Part shown: positions 35,077 to 44,708 of the stretch, piece by piece
Numbering within the stretch: position 1 is the stretch's first letter
Layout of the letters: each line of letters starts with the position of its first letter
Origin: JBHEBG01 sp046557915
GTDB taxonomy: Bacteria > Bacteroidota > Bacteroidia > Flavobacteriales > Flavobacteriaceae
Direction: 5' to 3'
DNA: 64,000 nt
NCBI RefSeq assembly: GCF_046557915.1
Contig: NZ_JBHEBG010000004.1
Span: 62,001-126,000 of the forward strand
The notes under the pieces: generated by a model
Seen by the model: the letters and a program-made list of their open reading frames with translations, nothing else
Database searches by the model: none
What the model was told of the DNA's origin: nothing
Translations under genes and position numbers: made by a program

Positions 35077-36498
35077 ATGAAAGTAGAACAAATTTATACA
35101 GGTTGTTTGGCCCAAGGGGCCTATTATATTGAAAGCAATGGGGAGGCGGCTATCATAGACCCTCTACGAGAGGTATCGCCCTATATCCAAATGGCAAAGG
35201 ACAGGAATGCCACTATAAAATTTATTTTTGAGACACATTTTCATGCCGATTTTGTTTCCGGACATGTGGACCTGGCCAGGAAGACCGGCGCGGCTATTGT
35301 ATATGGCCCTACCACAATGAAAACAGGTTTTGATTTTGTTGTAGGCGAAGACGGTCAGGAATTTAAATTGGGGAATGCAGTAATACGGCTTATCCACACC
35401 CCCGGACATACCATGGAAAGCAGTTGTTATCTGCTCATTGATGAAAATGGTAAGGAAATCGCGTTGTTTTCAGGAGATACCTTGTTTATTGGCGATGTGG
35501 GTCGCCCCGATCTAGCACAAAAGGTAATTGCTGAACTTACCCAAGAGAAACTGGCCGGACATCTCTTTGATTCACTGAGAAACAAAATAATGCCTTTGCA
35601 CGATGATATTATAGTCTATCCCGGACATGGGGCAGGAAGTGCTTGTGGTAAAATGATGAGCGATGAAACCACGGATACCCTAGGGCATCAAAAAGAGTCT
35701 AATTATGCTCTAAGGGCAGACATGGGCAAAGCGGATTTTATAGACGCCATTTTAACCGGATTGACTCCTCCTCCTGGCTATTTTCCACAAAATGTAATGC
35801 TAAATATTTCGGGATATGAAAGTATCGATAAAATTGTAGAAAAAGGAACCACGCCTTTAAGTGTGCAGGCCTTCGAGGCGTTGTTAGACGAGCATGGTGC
35901 CCTTGTTCTAGATACTAGGGGTGCCCAGAGCTTTGCATGTGGCTTTATCCCAAATGCATACAATATTGGATTGGATGGTAGCTTTGCCAATTGGGTAGGA
36001 ACAACCGTAGTGGATGTAAAACGACCAATACTTATAGTGGCTGAAGAAGGAAAGGAAGAAGAAGTGGTAACGCGCTTGGCCCGTATCGGTTTCGATAATA
36101 CCCTGGGGTTTCTAAAAGGTGGTATTGCAGCATGGAAAGCCGCCGGAAGGGAAATAGAGACCATTTCTACAATCACGGCAGACGAAATGGCTCAACTCAA
36201 AATTAGGGAAGAACTGAATATTTTGGATGTTCGTAGGGCAAGTGAATATAACAGCGAACATGTGGAAAACGCAATAAATACCCCTCTAGATTATCTGGAT
36301 GATAGCATAACAAAAGTTGATAAAAACAAGACCTACTATGTGCATTGCAAAAGTGGATATAGATCTATGGTGTTCGTATCAATCTTAAAATCTAAGGGTT
36401 ACAGAAATTTAATTGATATAAAAGGTGGTTTGGAAGCTATTAAAGAGACGGGGAAATTTAGCATTTCGGAATACGTGGCCCCAACGACCATGCTTTAA
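35077..36498 (+). CDS. CstB-like persulfide dioxygenase / pseudo-rhodanese / rhodanese fusion
   Basis: This 473-residue cytoplasmic enzyme has three domains. First is an N-terminal metallo-beta-lactamase persulfide dioxygenase (1-245; 'ETHFHADFVSGH', 'HTPGHTMESSC', 'SGDTLFIGDVGRPDL', 'YPGHGAGSACG'). Second is a rhodanese-like domain without a catalytic Cys (about 260-360, 'ILIVAEEGKEE'). Third is an active rhodanese (about 370-465) with V-H-C-K-S-G-Y-R. This order matches staphylococcal CstB, which turns persulfides into thiosulfate and sulfite. It stands alone and is probably controlled by the palindrome(s) upstream. It ends at a shared bidirectional terminator. Confidence 0.9.
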   Translation: MKVEQIYTGCLAQGAYYIESNGEAAIIDPLREVSPYIQMAKDRNATIKFIFETHFHADFVSGHVDLARKTGAAIVYGPTTMKTGFDFVVGEDGQEFKLGNAVIRLIHTPGHTMESSCYLLIDENGKEIALFSGDTLFIGDVGRPDLAQKVIAELTQEKLAGHLFDSLRNKIMPLHDDIIVYPGHGAGSACGKMMSDETTDTLGHQKESNYALRADMGKADFIDAILTGLTPPPGYFPQNVMLNISGYESIDKIVEKGTTPLSVQAFEALLDEHGALVLDTRGAQSFACGFIPNAYNIGLDGSFANWVGTTVVDVKRPILIVAEEGKEEEVVTRLARIGFDNTLGFLKGGIAAWKAAGREIETISTITADEMAQLKIREELNILDVRRASEYNSEHVENAINTPLDYLDDSITKVDKNKTYYVHCKSGYRSMVFVSILKSKGYRNLIDIKGGLEAIKETGKFSISEYVAPTTML

Positions 36499-36513
36499 CC
36501 CCATACCAAAAAA

Positions 36514-36564
36514 ACAAGGGTATCTGGTTTGTAAAAGCTTTTTTTCTAAATTGGATACCCTTGT
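36514..36564. terminator. Bidirectional terminator between convergent genes
   Basis: ACAAGGGTATC (36514-36524) pairs perfectly with GATACCCTTGT (36554-36564), an 11-bp stem with a 29-nt loop that contains its own T-run. It separates the CstB-like gene from the convergent oxidase gene ending at 36569. Confidence 0.65.
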
Positions 36565-36568
36565 CTTG

Positions 36569-38344
36569 TTATTTTTGATTCTCGGTATCACTTCGGATTT
36601 GGCTAACTTTCTCAACACTTACGGGCGGAGCTTCGTTTCCAAATGTTTTTCGGATATAGGTTAAAATGGAAGATATGGCAAAATCATCCAAATGCCTATT
36701 CTGTGGCATTAGACCATTGTAAGACCTTCCGTTTACTTCAATTTCTCCTTGCATTCCATTTAAAACAACATCAATCAACCGATCTTCATCCCCACTTACC
36801 CAATCGGAGTCTTCTAGCGGGGGAAAGCGGTTGTTATCTCCTTGGCCATTTCTTTGATGGCATGCAGCGCAGTAGGTGTTGTACAATATTCTTCCACTAT
36901 AGGTATCGCCTTCTTTTCGGATATCTTCTCCTTCAATAGGCGTTCTTATATAATCTTTGGATTTCCTTTTTTCCATAGATGCCAATTCGGCTTCTCCAAA
37001 CTTATTTCGATCTCCCTTGTACATAACACGCCAAATTTTTCCTTTGTTTGATTCGCTGATATAAAGTGAACCATCAGTACCGGTAGATAAACCCATGGGC
37101 CGGTAAACGGCATCGCTGGTATTTATTACATTATCCACACCTGTAAAGCCATCGGCAAAAACTTCCCATGTTCCCGTGGATTTTCCTTCTTCATCGAAAG
37201 GGGCAAAACATACTATAAAACCAGATTGTGGGTAGGGAGGCCGGTCTGTGGAACCATGAAAAGCAACAAAAGCACCATGTTTATAGCGCTCGGGGAATTG
37301 ATCGCCATGATAAAACAATACATCCATTGGGGCCCAATGCCCTGGAAACCCAATTACGGGATCATCAAATTCGCTGGCCCTTCCTACGATATTGCCATCT
37401 CCTCCGTATCCCGGTTGTAAGACATTTTTTTTCTGCAATTGGTCGTAGTAGGCATAGGGCCATCCAAAGTTAGACCCTTCGGTTACTTTCATTAAGGTTT
37501 CCGAAGGCAACATAGCCGCCTGCCAGGAAGAATACAGGTCGGGGAATATGGTATGAAAATTATCTATACCGTTTCCTACGGCATATAGGCTTTCGTCCCT
37601 AGGATTCCATTCCATACCAACCACACTTCTAATACCGGTCGCAAATTTATCACCATCAGCTTGGGTCAAACCAATTTTGTCGGCATCAAATCGCCAAATT
37701 CCTGCTTGTGTTTCTAGTTCCGGACAAGGGTCTAACCCTTTGCCTTCCGGAATTCCTACCGGACCGTATTTTTCCATATCCTGACATGCATCTGAAGGAG
37801 CGCCAAAAGGGATATACATATTGCCTTTGTTATCAAAAGCCAGAGGTTTTGTGGTATGCCAATTTGTTTCAATATTTTTTTCCGTATCGGTGAATACCAC
37901 CTCCGTTTCACTGGTGGGCACCAATTCTCCTGATTTTAGTTTGTTCCTATACACCATTTTTCTAGTGCTGGTGTAGAGATAGCCATTGTGGATGGTTACC
38001 CCAGTGGCAGAACGCCCTTTATCGGGGTAATTTCCAAAGCGGACAATACTATCTACCTTACCGTCCATGTCCAAATCGCGCAAAGCAATGGTTCCTTTAC
38101 CGTCCTTGGTGCGGATTAATTGTGCATAAATATCCCCGTTGTCATTAACGGCAATATGCCTGGTACGTCCAACGCTATCCACAACCACAAGGGCCTCAAA
38201 ATTTTCTGGAAGGAACAATCCTCCGTTATGCGGATCGCTCGCAGGTAGATTTCTTTCGGTATTGCAGTTGTTTAGGCTTAAGAGAAGGATTACAAGTGCA
38301 ATTTTTTTTAAAAAACATACCGCGTTTCGTGAACTAATTTTCAT
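36569..38344 (-). CDS. Sorbosone-dehydrogenase-like propeller fused to cytochrome c, lipoprotein
   Basis: This 591-residue lipoprotein has lipobox L-N-N-C. Residues about 40-470 form a PQQ-type glucose/sorbosone dehydrogenase beta-propeller ('PLAFDNKGNMYIPFGAPSDACQ', 'SNFGWPYAYYDQ'). Residues about 490-580 are a cytochrome c with haem motif C-A-A-C-H and a likely axial Met in G-L-M-P-Q. It probably oxidises a sugar or polyol in the periplasm and passes electrons to its own haem. It is the last gene of a minus-strand operon with amidohydrolases and a SelA-like protein. Confidence 0.85.
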   Translation of the reverse strand: MKISSRNAVCFLKKIALVILLLSLNNCNTERNLPASDPHNGGLFLPENFEALVVVDSVGRTRHIAVNDNGDIYAQLIRTKDGKGTIALRDLDMDGKVDSIVRFGNYPDKGRSATGVTIHNGYLYTSTRKMVYRNKLKSGELVPTSETEVVFTDTEKNIETNWHTTKPLAFDNKGNMYIPFGAPSDACQDMEKYGPVGIPEGKGLDPCPELETQAGIWRFDADKIGLTQADGDKFATGIRSVVGMEWNPRDESLYAVGNGIDNFHTIFPDLYSSWQAAMLPSETLMKVTEGSNFGWPYAYYDQLQKKNVLQPGYGGDGNIVGRASEFDDPVIGFPGHWAPMDVLFYHGDQFPERYKHGAFVAFHGSTDRPPYPQSGFIVCFAPFDEEGKSTGTWEVFADGFTGVDNVINTSDAVYRPMGLSTGTDGSLYISESNKGKIWRVMYKGDRNKFGEAELASMEKRKSKDYIRTPIEGEDIRKEGDTYSGRILYNTYCAACHQRNGQGDNNRFPPLEDSDWVSGDEDRLIDVVLNGMQGEIEVNGRSYNGLMPQNRHLDDFAISSILTYIRKTFGNEAPPVSVEKVSQIRSDTENQK

Positions 38345-38407
38345 AAAAGATCAAATTAATTTTTATGCACTGATTGTGCAGAACCTAAGGACTTCAATTT
38401 TAAATTA

Positions 38408-39670
38408 TTACCGTTCGTATGCATTTGCCGAAATACCGTTGAGATCCCATACTACTTTTCCGGCTCTAATGGTGAGTTCCGCTTCAAATTTTTTATCGCC
38501 GGTTATTCTATTATTTCGAGCGTCCACAAAACCAAATTTGCCTAATTTTAACCCCAGCACTGCAATATCGGCTTCGGCACCCACGCTTAAATGTCCTAAA
38601 TCTTCTCGTTTAATAGCTTTAGCTGCGTTCCAACTTCCTCTAAGAAGTACCTCCTTTAAAGGCATACCCATATTTAAGTATTTGGACATTAAGTTCAACA
38701 TATCTTTCATACCGGCATTCATACTAAACCGATGCAGGTCTGTACCAAAGGTATTGGGCCAAAGACCCTGCTCCATGGCGGGGACCGCCTGATTGAACCA
38801 AAACCCTGCACCTCCGTGCCCCACGTCAAACAAAACTCCCCTTTCCTTTGCTTCAAGAACAAAAGGTAAGACCTTTCCTTCCTTGTCTACCACGGGTTCC
38901 CTTTCCGTGATATTCTCGAAAGAATGGGTAATAATATCCCCAGGGCGCATACGATCTAATTGATCTTGCAAAGGATACATTGGCAAGTGGCACTCCACAA
39001 AAAGAGGCCGTCCGGTGTTTGAGGCAGTTTCCACGGCCCTATCGAACGGGGCCCAACTCTCTCCATCGAAGTGGCCAATTTTGACACCCACAATGATATC
39101 GGGGTAGGTTTCGATCATTTCCGTGGTTTTTGAGACATCCATTTCATTGATATCGTGTTTAGCGGCCTCAATTTTGGTAAGGGCAATTTCGGTGCCACTT
39201 ATCCCATGGGCCGCAATATTCAAAAAGGCCAATATTCGTGTTTTGGAATGGTCGATTACTTGAGTCTTAAACAGCGGAAAATTTTGCCAGCCCGAAGTGC
39301 CCGCATCTACCACCGTAGTGATACCTGCTTTAAAACTAAAATCATCGGGAGATAGGCTATTATTACCATTTGCAAACTTATTTGCCCTTGGGCCTACAAA
39401 AACATGGGTATGGATGTCAATAAGGCCTGGGGATACATAAAGGCCAGTGGCATCAACAACTTTTTTAGCCTTTTCCGCGCTAATATTGGGAGCCACTGCT
39501 AGTATTTTACCATTTCCAACGGAAATGTCCATGATGGTATCAATATTGTTTTTAGGATCAAAAACATGCCCGTTTTTTATTAAAAGATCTATCTCTTGCC
39601 CTTGCGCTACGATCATTGCAAAATACAATAGGAAGCTAATCGTATTTTTAATCTTTCTACTTAAAACCAT
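38408..39670 (-). CDS. Exported amidohydrolase/deacetylase, copy A
   Basis: This 420-residue amidohydrolase-superfamily TIM barrel has an N-terminal signal ending V-A-Q-G-Q. It is of the dihydroorotase/Atu3266 type. Metal ligands are in I-D-I-H-T-H-V, a central 'GVKIGHF' Lys region, E-C-H-L-P, T-H-S-F and F-G-T-D-L-H. Relatives deacylate N-acyl amino or hydroxy acids. The closest relative is the next gene (39714-40970), so this is a tandem duplication. Both are followed by the same C-terminal formula 'ELTIRAGKVVWDLNG'. The substrate is unknown. Confidence 0.85.
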   Translation of the reverse strand: MVLSRKIKNTISFLLYFAMIVAQGQEIDLLIKNGHVFDPKNNIDTIMDISVGNGKILAVAPNISAEKAKKVVDATGLYVSPGLIDIHTHVFVGPRANKFANGNNSLSPDDFSFKAGITTVVDAGTSGWQNFPLFKTQVIDHSKTRILAFLNIAAHGISGTEIALTKIEAAKHDINEMDVSKTTEMIETYPDIIVGVKIGHFDGESWAPFDRAVETASNTGRPLFVECHLPMYPLQDQLDRMRPGDIITHSFENITEREPVVDKEGKVLPFVLEAKERGVLFDVGHGGAGFWFNQAVPAMEQGLWPNTFGTDLHRFSMNAGMKDMLNLMSKYLNMGMPLKEVLLRGSWNAAKAIKREDLGHLSVGAEADIAVLGLKLGKFGFVDARNNRITGDKKFEAELTIRAGKVVWDLNGISANAYER

Positions 39671-39713
39671 TTGATTGTGTTTAGTACCCAGTAAAAATAA
39701 CCGGGATAAGTAA

Positions 39714-40970
39714 CTATTTTTTGAAATCCTCAGCCGCTAGGCCATTTAGGTCCCAGACTACTTTTCCGGCCCTAATTGTAAGTTCGGTTTCCAATTTTTT
39801 GTTTCCTTTTATTCTTTGACGACGAACATCTAGAAAACCGAAATCACCTTCCCGTAAATTAAAAACAGCAACATCGGCCTCTGCACCTACACTCAGATGT
39901 CCCAAATCTGGCCTATTGATTACTTGTGCCGGTGCCCAAGTAGCTCTAGAAATGGCATCTGATAATGAAATGCCCATAGCCATGAATTTTGATAGTACAT
40001 TGCTTAGGTCCTTCATTCCGGCATTCATACTTTGCGTATGGAGATCGGTACTAACAACATCTGCCTTAAACCCTTGTTCGCTGGCGGGTACCGCTTGTCG
40101 CCAAGTAAAGGCACCACCACCATGTCCCAGATCAAAAATAATACCCCGTTGCTGTGCCTTAAATACAAAGGGTTTTACCTTTCCTTCCTCGTCAACAATG
40201 GTTTCTCTTTGGGTGGGACCATGAGAATAGGTATGCGTAAAAATGTCTCCAGGGCGAAGGTGCTCCATAAAAAGGGATTCGATTGAATTTGGAGGGTCGT
40301 GCTCCCCAAAATCTACCATTACCGGAACACTAGCCTTCTTACCGGCCTCTACTGCTAAATCTACCTGTGTAAAGTCTCCCCAATAATGTGCGGCCTTAAT
40401 GCCTACAAGGATATCCGGATACAATTTCTTTATACTGTGGGCGGTCATTACCGGATTCATGTCAGATACATCTTGCTCTTCAAACCTACTCCGCATTCCG
40501 GTGCCCACGATATTGAGTAGTGCCAATACTCTGGTTTTGGACTTATCTATCGTCTGTTTTTTGAAAAGAGGGAAATTTCGCCATCCCGAAGAACCGGCAT
40601 CCACAACGGTGGTAACTCCGGCCCTAAAAGTAAAGCCGTCTGGCATAACACTGGTTGCTCCATTGGCAATATAAACATCGGGTTCATTTCCCATGAACAC
40701 GTGTACATGCATATCCACAAGGCCCGGTGTAACATATAATCCTGTAACATTAATGACTTTCTCGGCCCTTTCTTCCGAAATATTCTCTGATACTTCGGCT
40801 ATTTTGCCATCTAGGATGCCAATATCCATAGGGGCATCAATATTGTTTTTTGAATCGATGAGGTGCCCCCCTTTAAGCAGTATATCCAGTTTTTGTGCTT
40901 GCAGATTCAGCAAAGGGATAAGGAAAAGGAAGATAAGTAACTTTGATTGTAATCCTTTTTGGTTTGGCAT
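39714..40970 (-). CDS. Exported amidohydrolase/deacetylase, copy B
   Basis: This 418-residue paralogue of the neighbouring amidohydrolase has a signal ending L-Q-A-Q. Metal-site motifs are V-D-M-H-V-H-V, 'GIKAAHYWGDF', V-D-F-G-E-H, T-H-T-Y-S-H-G and V-S-T-D-L-H. Small differences around the active site (VDFGEHDPP against VECHLPMYP) suggest the two copies handle different acyl substrates. It lies 43 nt before copy A and 30 nt after the SelA-like gene in the same operon. Confidence 0.85.
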   Translation of the reverse strand: MPNQKGLQSKLLIFLFLIPLLNLQAQKLDILLKGGHLIDSKNNIDAPMDIGILDGKIAEVSENISEERAEKVINVTGLYVTPGLVDMHVHVFMGNEPDVYIANGATSVMPDGFTFRAGVTTVVDAGSSGWRNFPLFKKQTIDKSKTRVLALLNIVGTGMRSRFEEQDVSDMNPVMTAHSIKKLYPDILVGIKAAHYWGDFTQVDLAVEAGKKASVPVMVDFGEHDPPNSIESLFMEHLRPGDIFTHTYSHGPTQRETIVDEEGKVKPFVFKAQQRGIIFDLGHGGGAFTWRQAVPASEQGFKADVVSTDLHTQSMNAGMKDLSNVLSKFMAMGISLSDAISRATWAPAQVINRPDLGHLSVGAEADVAVFNLREGDFGFLDVRRQRIKGNKKLETELTIRAGKVVWDLNGLAAEDFKK

Positions 40971-41000
40971 GATGTAAATGATTAAAACAAATTTATTTGG

Positions 41001-42629
41001 TTAGGTAGCCAATGGTGGTCCGCCCGGAATCACAATTCGTTTATGTTCTTCTTTGTATTTTGATCTTTTGGCAGTGAATTTGGCGGTAAGGTATTCCCCA
41101 AGAAATACAGAACCGCTAAGAGTATCATCGGAAACCTTCGCTGAAAACCAATAATTGATCGAATCTCCCGGAATTCGGTAATCGCTTCGAAGCTTTAACT
41201 CGTCTCCTTCGATCATTCCTGCTATCTCCTGGGTAGAAAAATCACTTTTATGTGTTCCCTTAATCCAATTGCCGTCCTGTTCTAGAAACATAATATGTGT
41301 ACTCTTACTGGTGAAAAATTCCATTTCCACCTCCCAGTGGCCGCTAACGTTAAATTTGGCGGGAGTCATTTTATCAGAGCTAGGGCTGCGCTTTTGCGAG
41401 AAAATCCCATGGAGTCTGTCCGCCACTGTTTTTGCGTTTCCCGGGCGCATTTGGCTGGGGGTAATATTAATGGATGTCATACCATCTTTACTTCTGGCCC
41501 CAATGGCTATCCTTGGTTTATTCCTGGCTACTTCCTCCGCGATTTCTTCTCCTGTGATATTCAATTTTTCGGGATCCCATTTTATGACCAGTCGAGGTGC
41601 AAGATTGGAAAGCCCCTTTGGCTGTTCTACTTCAGTGGTTATCCCCTTTATTTTAAGTACTTCCACAGAGATTTCATCTAGCCATGACAGCCATGTTTGC
41701 CATTCTGCTTCATGATCCCTTGTTGTCCAGGCTTCCACTGCTGCCAACATTCCCAACATTTCTTCCTTACCAACTTTATTGTCCCTGCCTGGGCCATGAT
41801 GGGGAGAACTTGCCTGCCATGCGGACATAAGGAGATCTTTATCTCCAAGCAGTAGACCTGCGCACTGAGGGCCGCAAATAGCTTTCCCGCCGCTATATGC
41901 CACAACTGTGGCTCCTCGTTCCAAGTGCACACATGGAATGGTTAAATTTTCTGCTGCGGCGTCTACCAATATGGGTATATTTTTTGGTTTGGCTATTTTG
42001 TGGATCACCTCCAAAGAAAGTGGCTCGCCAGTAGCTGAATGTTTACTAGAGTTAACATAGATCATTGCCGTACGTGGATTTATGGCACGTTCCAGTTCTT
42101 CGGCAGAATCAACATCGATCATGGTTACGCCAATATTGCGAATACCGTGGTCGTATACGTTACGGGAATATCGAGGAGATATAACCTCCGTTTTTTCCAA
42201 TCCTGTTAAATCAGGAATTCTAAGTAGTTTTTCGGGATTTCCACCAGATACACAGGCTGCGGTAACATGTTTTAGTCCTGCCGCACAACCGGCAGATACC
42301 ATCCCCCATTCCGCCTTTGTCAATTCCGCAAGACGTTGGCCTATTCCGTAGGCCAATTCATCGTATTGTACAAAATACCCAGAAGCAGCTTCAATGGCTT
42401 TTAAGACTTCTGGTCTCTCGGTAGATCCGCCAAGGATAGTAAAGGTACCCCTGCAGTTGATGATGGGAACAACTCCAATGGAATCGTAAATGGTTTTATC
42501 TCCTGAAAATGGGCCAGGAAAAATAGGAGCAAACTCTTTAAGGGTATTGCCAAATATAGATTCGCTGGCAAGAAGACTTCCGGCTATTGGGAAAACCCCC
42601 AGCTGTTTTATTATTTCTCTACGATTCAT
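41001..42629 (-). CDS. Tat-exported SelA-like PLP enzyme with C-terminal beta domain
   Basis: This 542-residue protein has an N-terminus M-N-R-R-E-I-I-K-Q-L-G and hydrophobic stretch that look like a Tat signal, apt for a cofactor-loaded enzyme. Residues about 45-410 are a SelA/aminotransferase-V-like PLP domain with the cofactor Lys in S-G-G-K-A-I-C-G-P-Q. Residues about 420-530 form an extra beta-rich domain ('FNVSGHWEVEMEFFTSKS...MFLEQDGNWIKGTHK') I do not find in ordinary SelA homologues. SelA-like proteins often neighbour Atu3266-type amidohydrolases, as here. It is the first gene of the operon running down to 36569. The reaction is unknown. Confidence 0.75.
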   Translation of the reverse strand: MNRREIIKQLGVFPIAGSLLASESIFGNTLKEFAPIFPGPFSGDKTIYDSIGVVPIINCRGTFTILGGSTERPEVLKAIEAASGYFVQYDELAYGIGQRLAELTKAEWGMVSAGCAAGLKHVTAACVSGGNPEKLLRIPDLTGLEKTEVISPRYSRNVYDHGIRNIGVTMIDVDSAEELERAINPRTAMIYVNSSKHSATGEPLSLEVIHKIAKPKNIPILVDAAAENLTIPCVHLERGATVVAYSGGKAICGPQCAGLLLGDKDLLMSAWQASSPHHGPGRDNKVGKEEMLGMLAAVEAWTTRDHEAEWQTWLSWLDEISVEVLKIKGITTEVEQPKGLSNLAPRLVIKWDPEKLNITGEEIAEEVARNKPRIAIGARSKDGMTSINITPSQMRPGNAKTVADRLHGIFSQKRSPSSDKMTPAKFNVSGHWEVEMEFFTSKSTHIMFLEQDGNWIKGTHKSDFSTQEIAGMIEGDELKLRSDYRIPGDSINYWFSAKVSDDTLSGSVFLGEYLTAKFTAKRSKYKEEHKRIVIPGGPPLAT

Positions 42630-42875
42630 ATCAAAGGATTAGGGTAAGATAAAAGTGTTTTATGGCTTATCTAAATGTAGTGAAATCTTCCAAGGCTTCA
42701 AAATTGTTGAAGAGAACACAACATATTCTATGCAAATCGTTGCTCTTTTTTGGTTTTGGTATCATGATGTTAGCAAATGGAACCCTTTTGTTAGTCTACC
42801 AAAAGCCATGATTCTAATTTTGGAGTATCTGCAAACAAGATTTTAAAAAGCAATTAACAATATAAAAATAGCGTT

Positions 42876-43877
42876 ATGAGAACGACAGAACTTTTAAAAT
42901 GTGAAGCACCTTCTGGGGATGCTTATCCTGCAAATGTTAAATCATTTGTATCACTTATCTTATCAATTCTTTTTTTGACCATGCTACACGCTGGCTGTAG
43001 CAGTGACGGTCCTGACCAAAATGGCAATCCGGATCTCATAGAAACGGGAAAGGTGCAAGGGACGGTAAAGGATGAAAATGGCAACCCTTATCCAAGTACC
43101 TTAATTACCCTTAGTAAGGGTACAGAAAATAATACTAAGGAAACGAACACAGATGGCGTTTTTACTATGAACACAATGGGCTTAGGTTCATACGATGTTG
43201 CAATGGAATTGCCTTTGTCCACCGAGCCTATTTCGGTCAATCCGACGACCGTAAATGTAATGTCCAACCAGACAACAATGGTCGATTTTGTAATTAGAGC
43301 ACAACCTGCGGAAGCGCATTTGAATATTGCAAATGTGGATATTTTTGATGAAATCAGGGGTCAAGATGGGAATGCGCCTCTCAGTTCTAGTGAATTATTA
43401 TATGCAGCAAACTTCTTTCAACCTCCTATTGGTCTTTTGACAGCGATAAAAGCTCCTGACGGTCACCATGTTAATTTATCCGAGTGGCAAGCCGCCAGAG
43501 GAATCTTTACAGTTAACTGCAACGGTGCTTCTTCTACTGTGGAGATTGCATTGGAAGGAATGATCCCTAATGGTACTTATTCTGTTTGGCTGGCGTTTCT
43601 CAACAAAACAAAAAAAATTGGTGAACCAATAGTAGGGGCCACCGATTTGGTAAATACGATAAGTCCACCGATAGGAGCTTCCAATGGAGCGGACAATGTG
43701 TTGATTGCAGGAGGAGATGGTACCATTAATGCTACCATTTTACACCCTTCGTGCATATTGACCCAAGAGGTAGCTCTTGTGATTCCGGTTGTTTACCATA
43801 TCAACGGAAATACTTTTGGTGCAGGTGAAATACCCGATGTGGAAGAAGTTAGCCATTTACTGGTATATTTTCAATAA
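42876..43877 (+). CDS. Surface lipoprotein with carboxypeptidase-regulatory-like domain
   Basis: This 333-residue lipoprotein has an unusually long N-region before lipobox L-H-A-G-C (Cys41). Residues about 58-130 are a CarboxypepD_reg-like beta-sandwich ('GTVKDENGNPYPSTLITLSKG'). The rest (about 140-333) is an unrecognised beta-rich domain ('GMIPNGTYSVWLAFLNKTK'). It stands alone with its own terminator. A later start is possible but none gives a better signal. The 246 nt upstream contain no convincing gene. Confidence 0.7.
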   Translation: MRTTELLKCEAPSGDAYPANVKSFVSLILSILFLTMLHAGCSSDGPDQNGNPDLIETGKVQGTVKDENGNPYPSTLITLSKGTENNTKETNTDGVFTMNTMGLGSYDVAMELPLSTEPISVNPTTVNVMSNQTTMVDFVIRAQPAEAHLNIANVDIFDEIRGQDGNAPLSSSELLYAANFFQPPIGLLTAIKAPDGHHVNLSEWQAARGIFTVNCNGASSTVEIALEGMIPNGTYSVWLAFLNKTKKIGEPIVGATDLVNTISPPIGASNGADNVLIAGGDGTINATILHPSCILTQEVALVIPVVYHINGNTFGAGEIPDVEEVSHLLVYFQ

Positions 43878-43917
43878 GTAAGGTACTACCCAGTTTAATG
43901 GTGAAACCTAAAAATCA

Positions 43918-43946
43918 AAAAAGCCCATCTCAAAGATGGGCTTTTT
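43918..43946 (+). terminator. Terminator after the surface lipoprotein
   Basis: AAAAAGCCCATCT (43918-43930) pairs with AGATGGGCTTTTT (43934-43946) around a CAA loop. It is symmetric, so it also terminates the minus-strand tRNA-Lys whose 3' end is at 43957. Confidence 0.85.
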
Positions 43947-43956
43947 GCTTATTCCG

Positions 43957-44029
43957 TGACCTGGCTGGGGCTCGAACCCAGGACCCTCTCCTTAAAAGGG
44001 AGATGCTCTACCAACTGAGCTACCAGGTC
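43957..44029 (-). tRNA. tRNA-Lys(TTT)
   Basis: This is a 73-nt cloverleaf on the minus strand. The acceptor is GACCTGG/CCAGGTC with discriminator A, the D-stem GCTC/GAGC, the anticodon stem TCTCC/GGAGA with loop CTTTTAA (anticodon TTT), and the T-stem CTGGG/CCCAG with loop TTCGAGC. CCA is not encoded. Confidence 0.95.
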
Positions 44030-44192
44030 AATTTGTCAAATTCAACAGTACTGTTAAAATATACCTAAGGTGTGCCTTAAGAGGGTGCAAATATAATATC
44101 AATTATCTATTTTACAAGACGATTTTTAGAGAAATTTGTGTTTTCTTTGTTATCCCCTGAAAATCACTCAACTTTAGATAATTTTTTTGCAT

Positions 44193-44708
44193 ATGCAAGT
44201 TGTTTTGGTAGGATATATGGGTAGTGGAAAAACTACCGTGGGCCAGCTGTTGGCCAATGAATTGAAGTACACCTTCCTAGATTTGGATTCGTATATGGAG
44301 GACGCCATGGGCATGTCCGTTTCCGAGATGTTTGAAACCAAAGGGGAGCTTTTTTTCCGTAAAAAGGAGCATTTTTATTTAAAGGAAGTGCTAACGGAAT
44401 CCAAGAATTTTGTTTTATCTACTGGCGGGGGTACTCCTTGTTACAGTGGTAATATGGATGCCATTCTGGAAAACACCCCGAACGTGTTTTATTTAAAGGT
44501 ATCTATTATGGAACTTGTTAAAAGGTTAGGCGCCGAAAAGGATCATAGACCCCTAATAAAAGACATAGGCACTAATGATCTTCCTGAGTTTTTTGGCAAA
44601 CACTTGTTCGAGAGAAGTCCGTTTTACTCCAAAGCAACAAATGTCATAAGTTCCGACAATAAAACGCCTGAAGATATCGTGGAAGAAATAAAGACCTCCC
44701 TAGTCTAG
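44193..44708 (+). CDS. aroK: Shikimate kinase
   Basis: I choose ATG 44193 over TTG 44187 because it starts the conserved V-V-L-V-G-Y-M-G-S-G-K-T-T Walker A directly. This 171-residue P-loop kinase also shows the shikimate-binding 'FLDLDSYME', 'FRKKE' and 'LSTGGGTPC', and the lid 'GAEKDHRPL'. It makes shikimate-3-phosphate for aromatic amino acids. Its 3' end overlaps the convergent phosphoribosyltransferase gene by 9 nt. Confidence 0.93.
   Translation: MQVVLVGYMGSGKTTVGQLLANELKYTFLDLDSYMEDAMGMSVSEMFETKGELFFRKKEHFYLKEVLTESKNFVLSTGGGTPCYSGNMDAILENTPNVFYLKVSIMELVKRLGAEKDHRPLIKDIGTNDLPEFFGKHLFERSPFYSKATNVISSDNKTPEDIVEEIKTSLV

Noticed and set aside
42655..42846. 63-codon plus-strand frame between the SelA-like gene and the surface lipoprotein
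   Set aside because: Composition and text do not look coding, no promoter or family match; probably intergenic.
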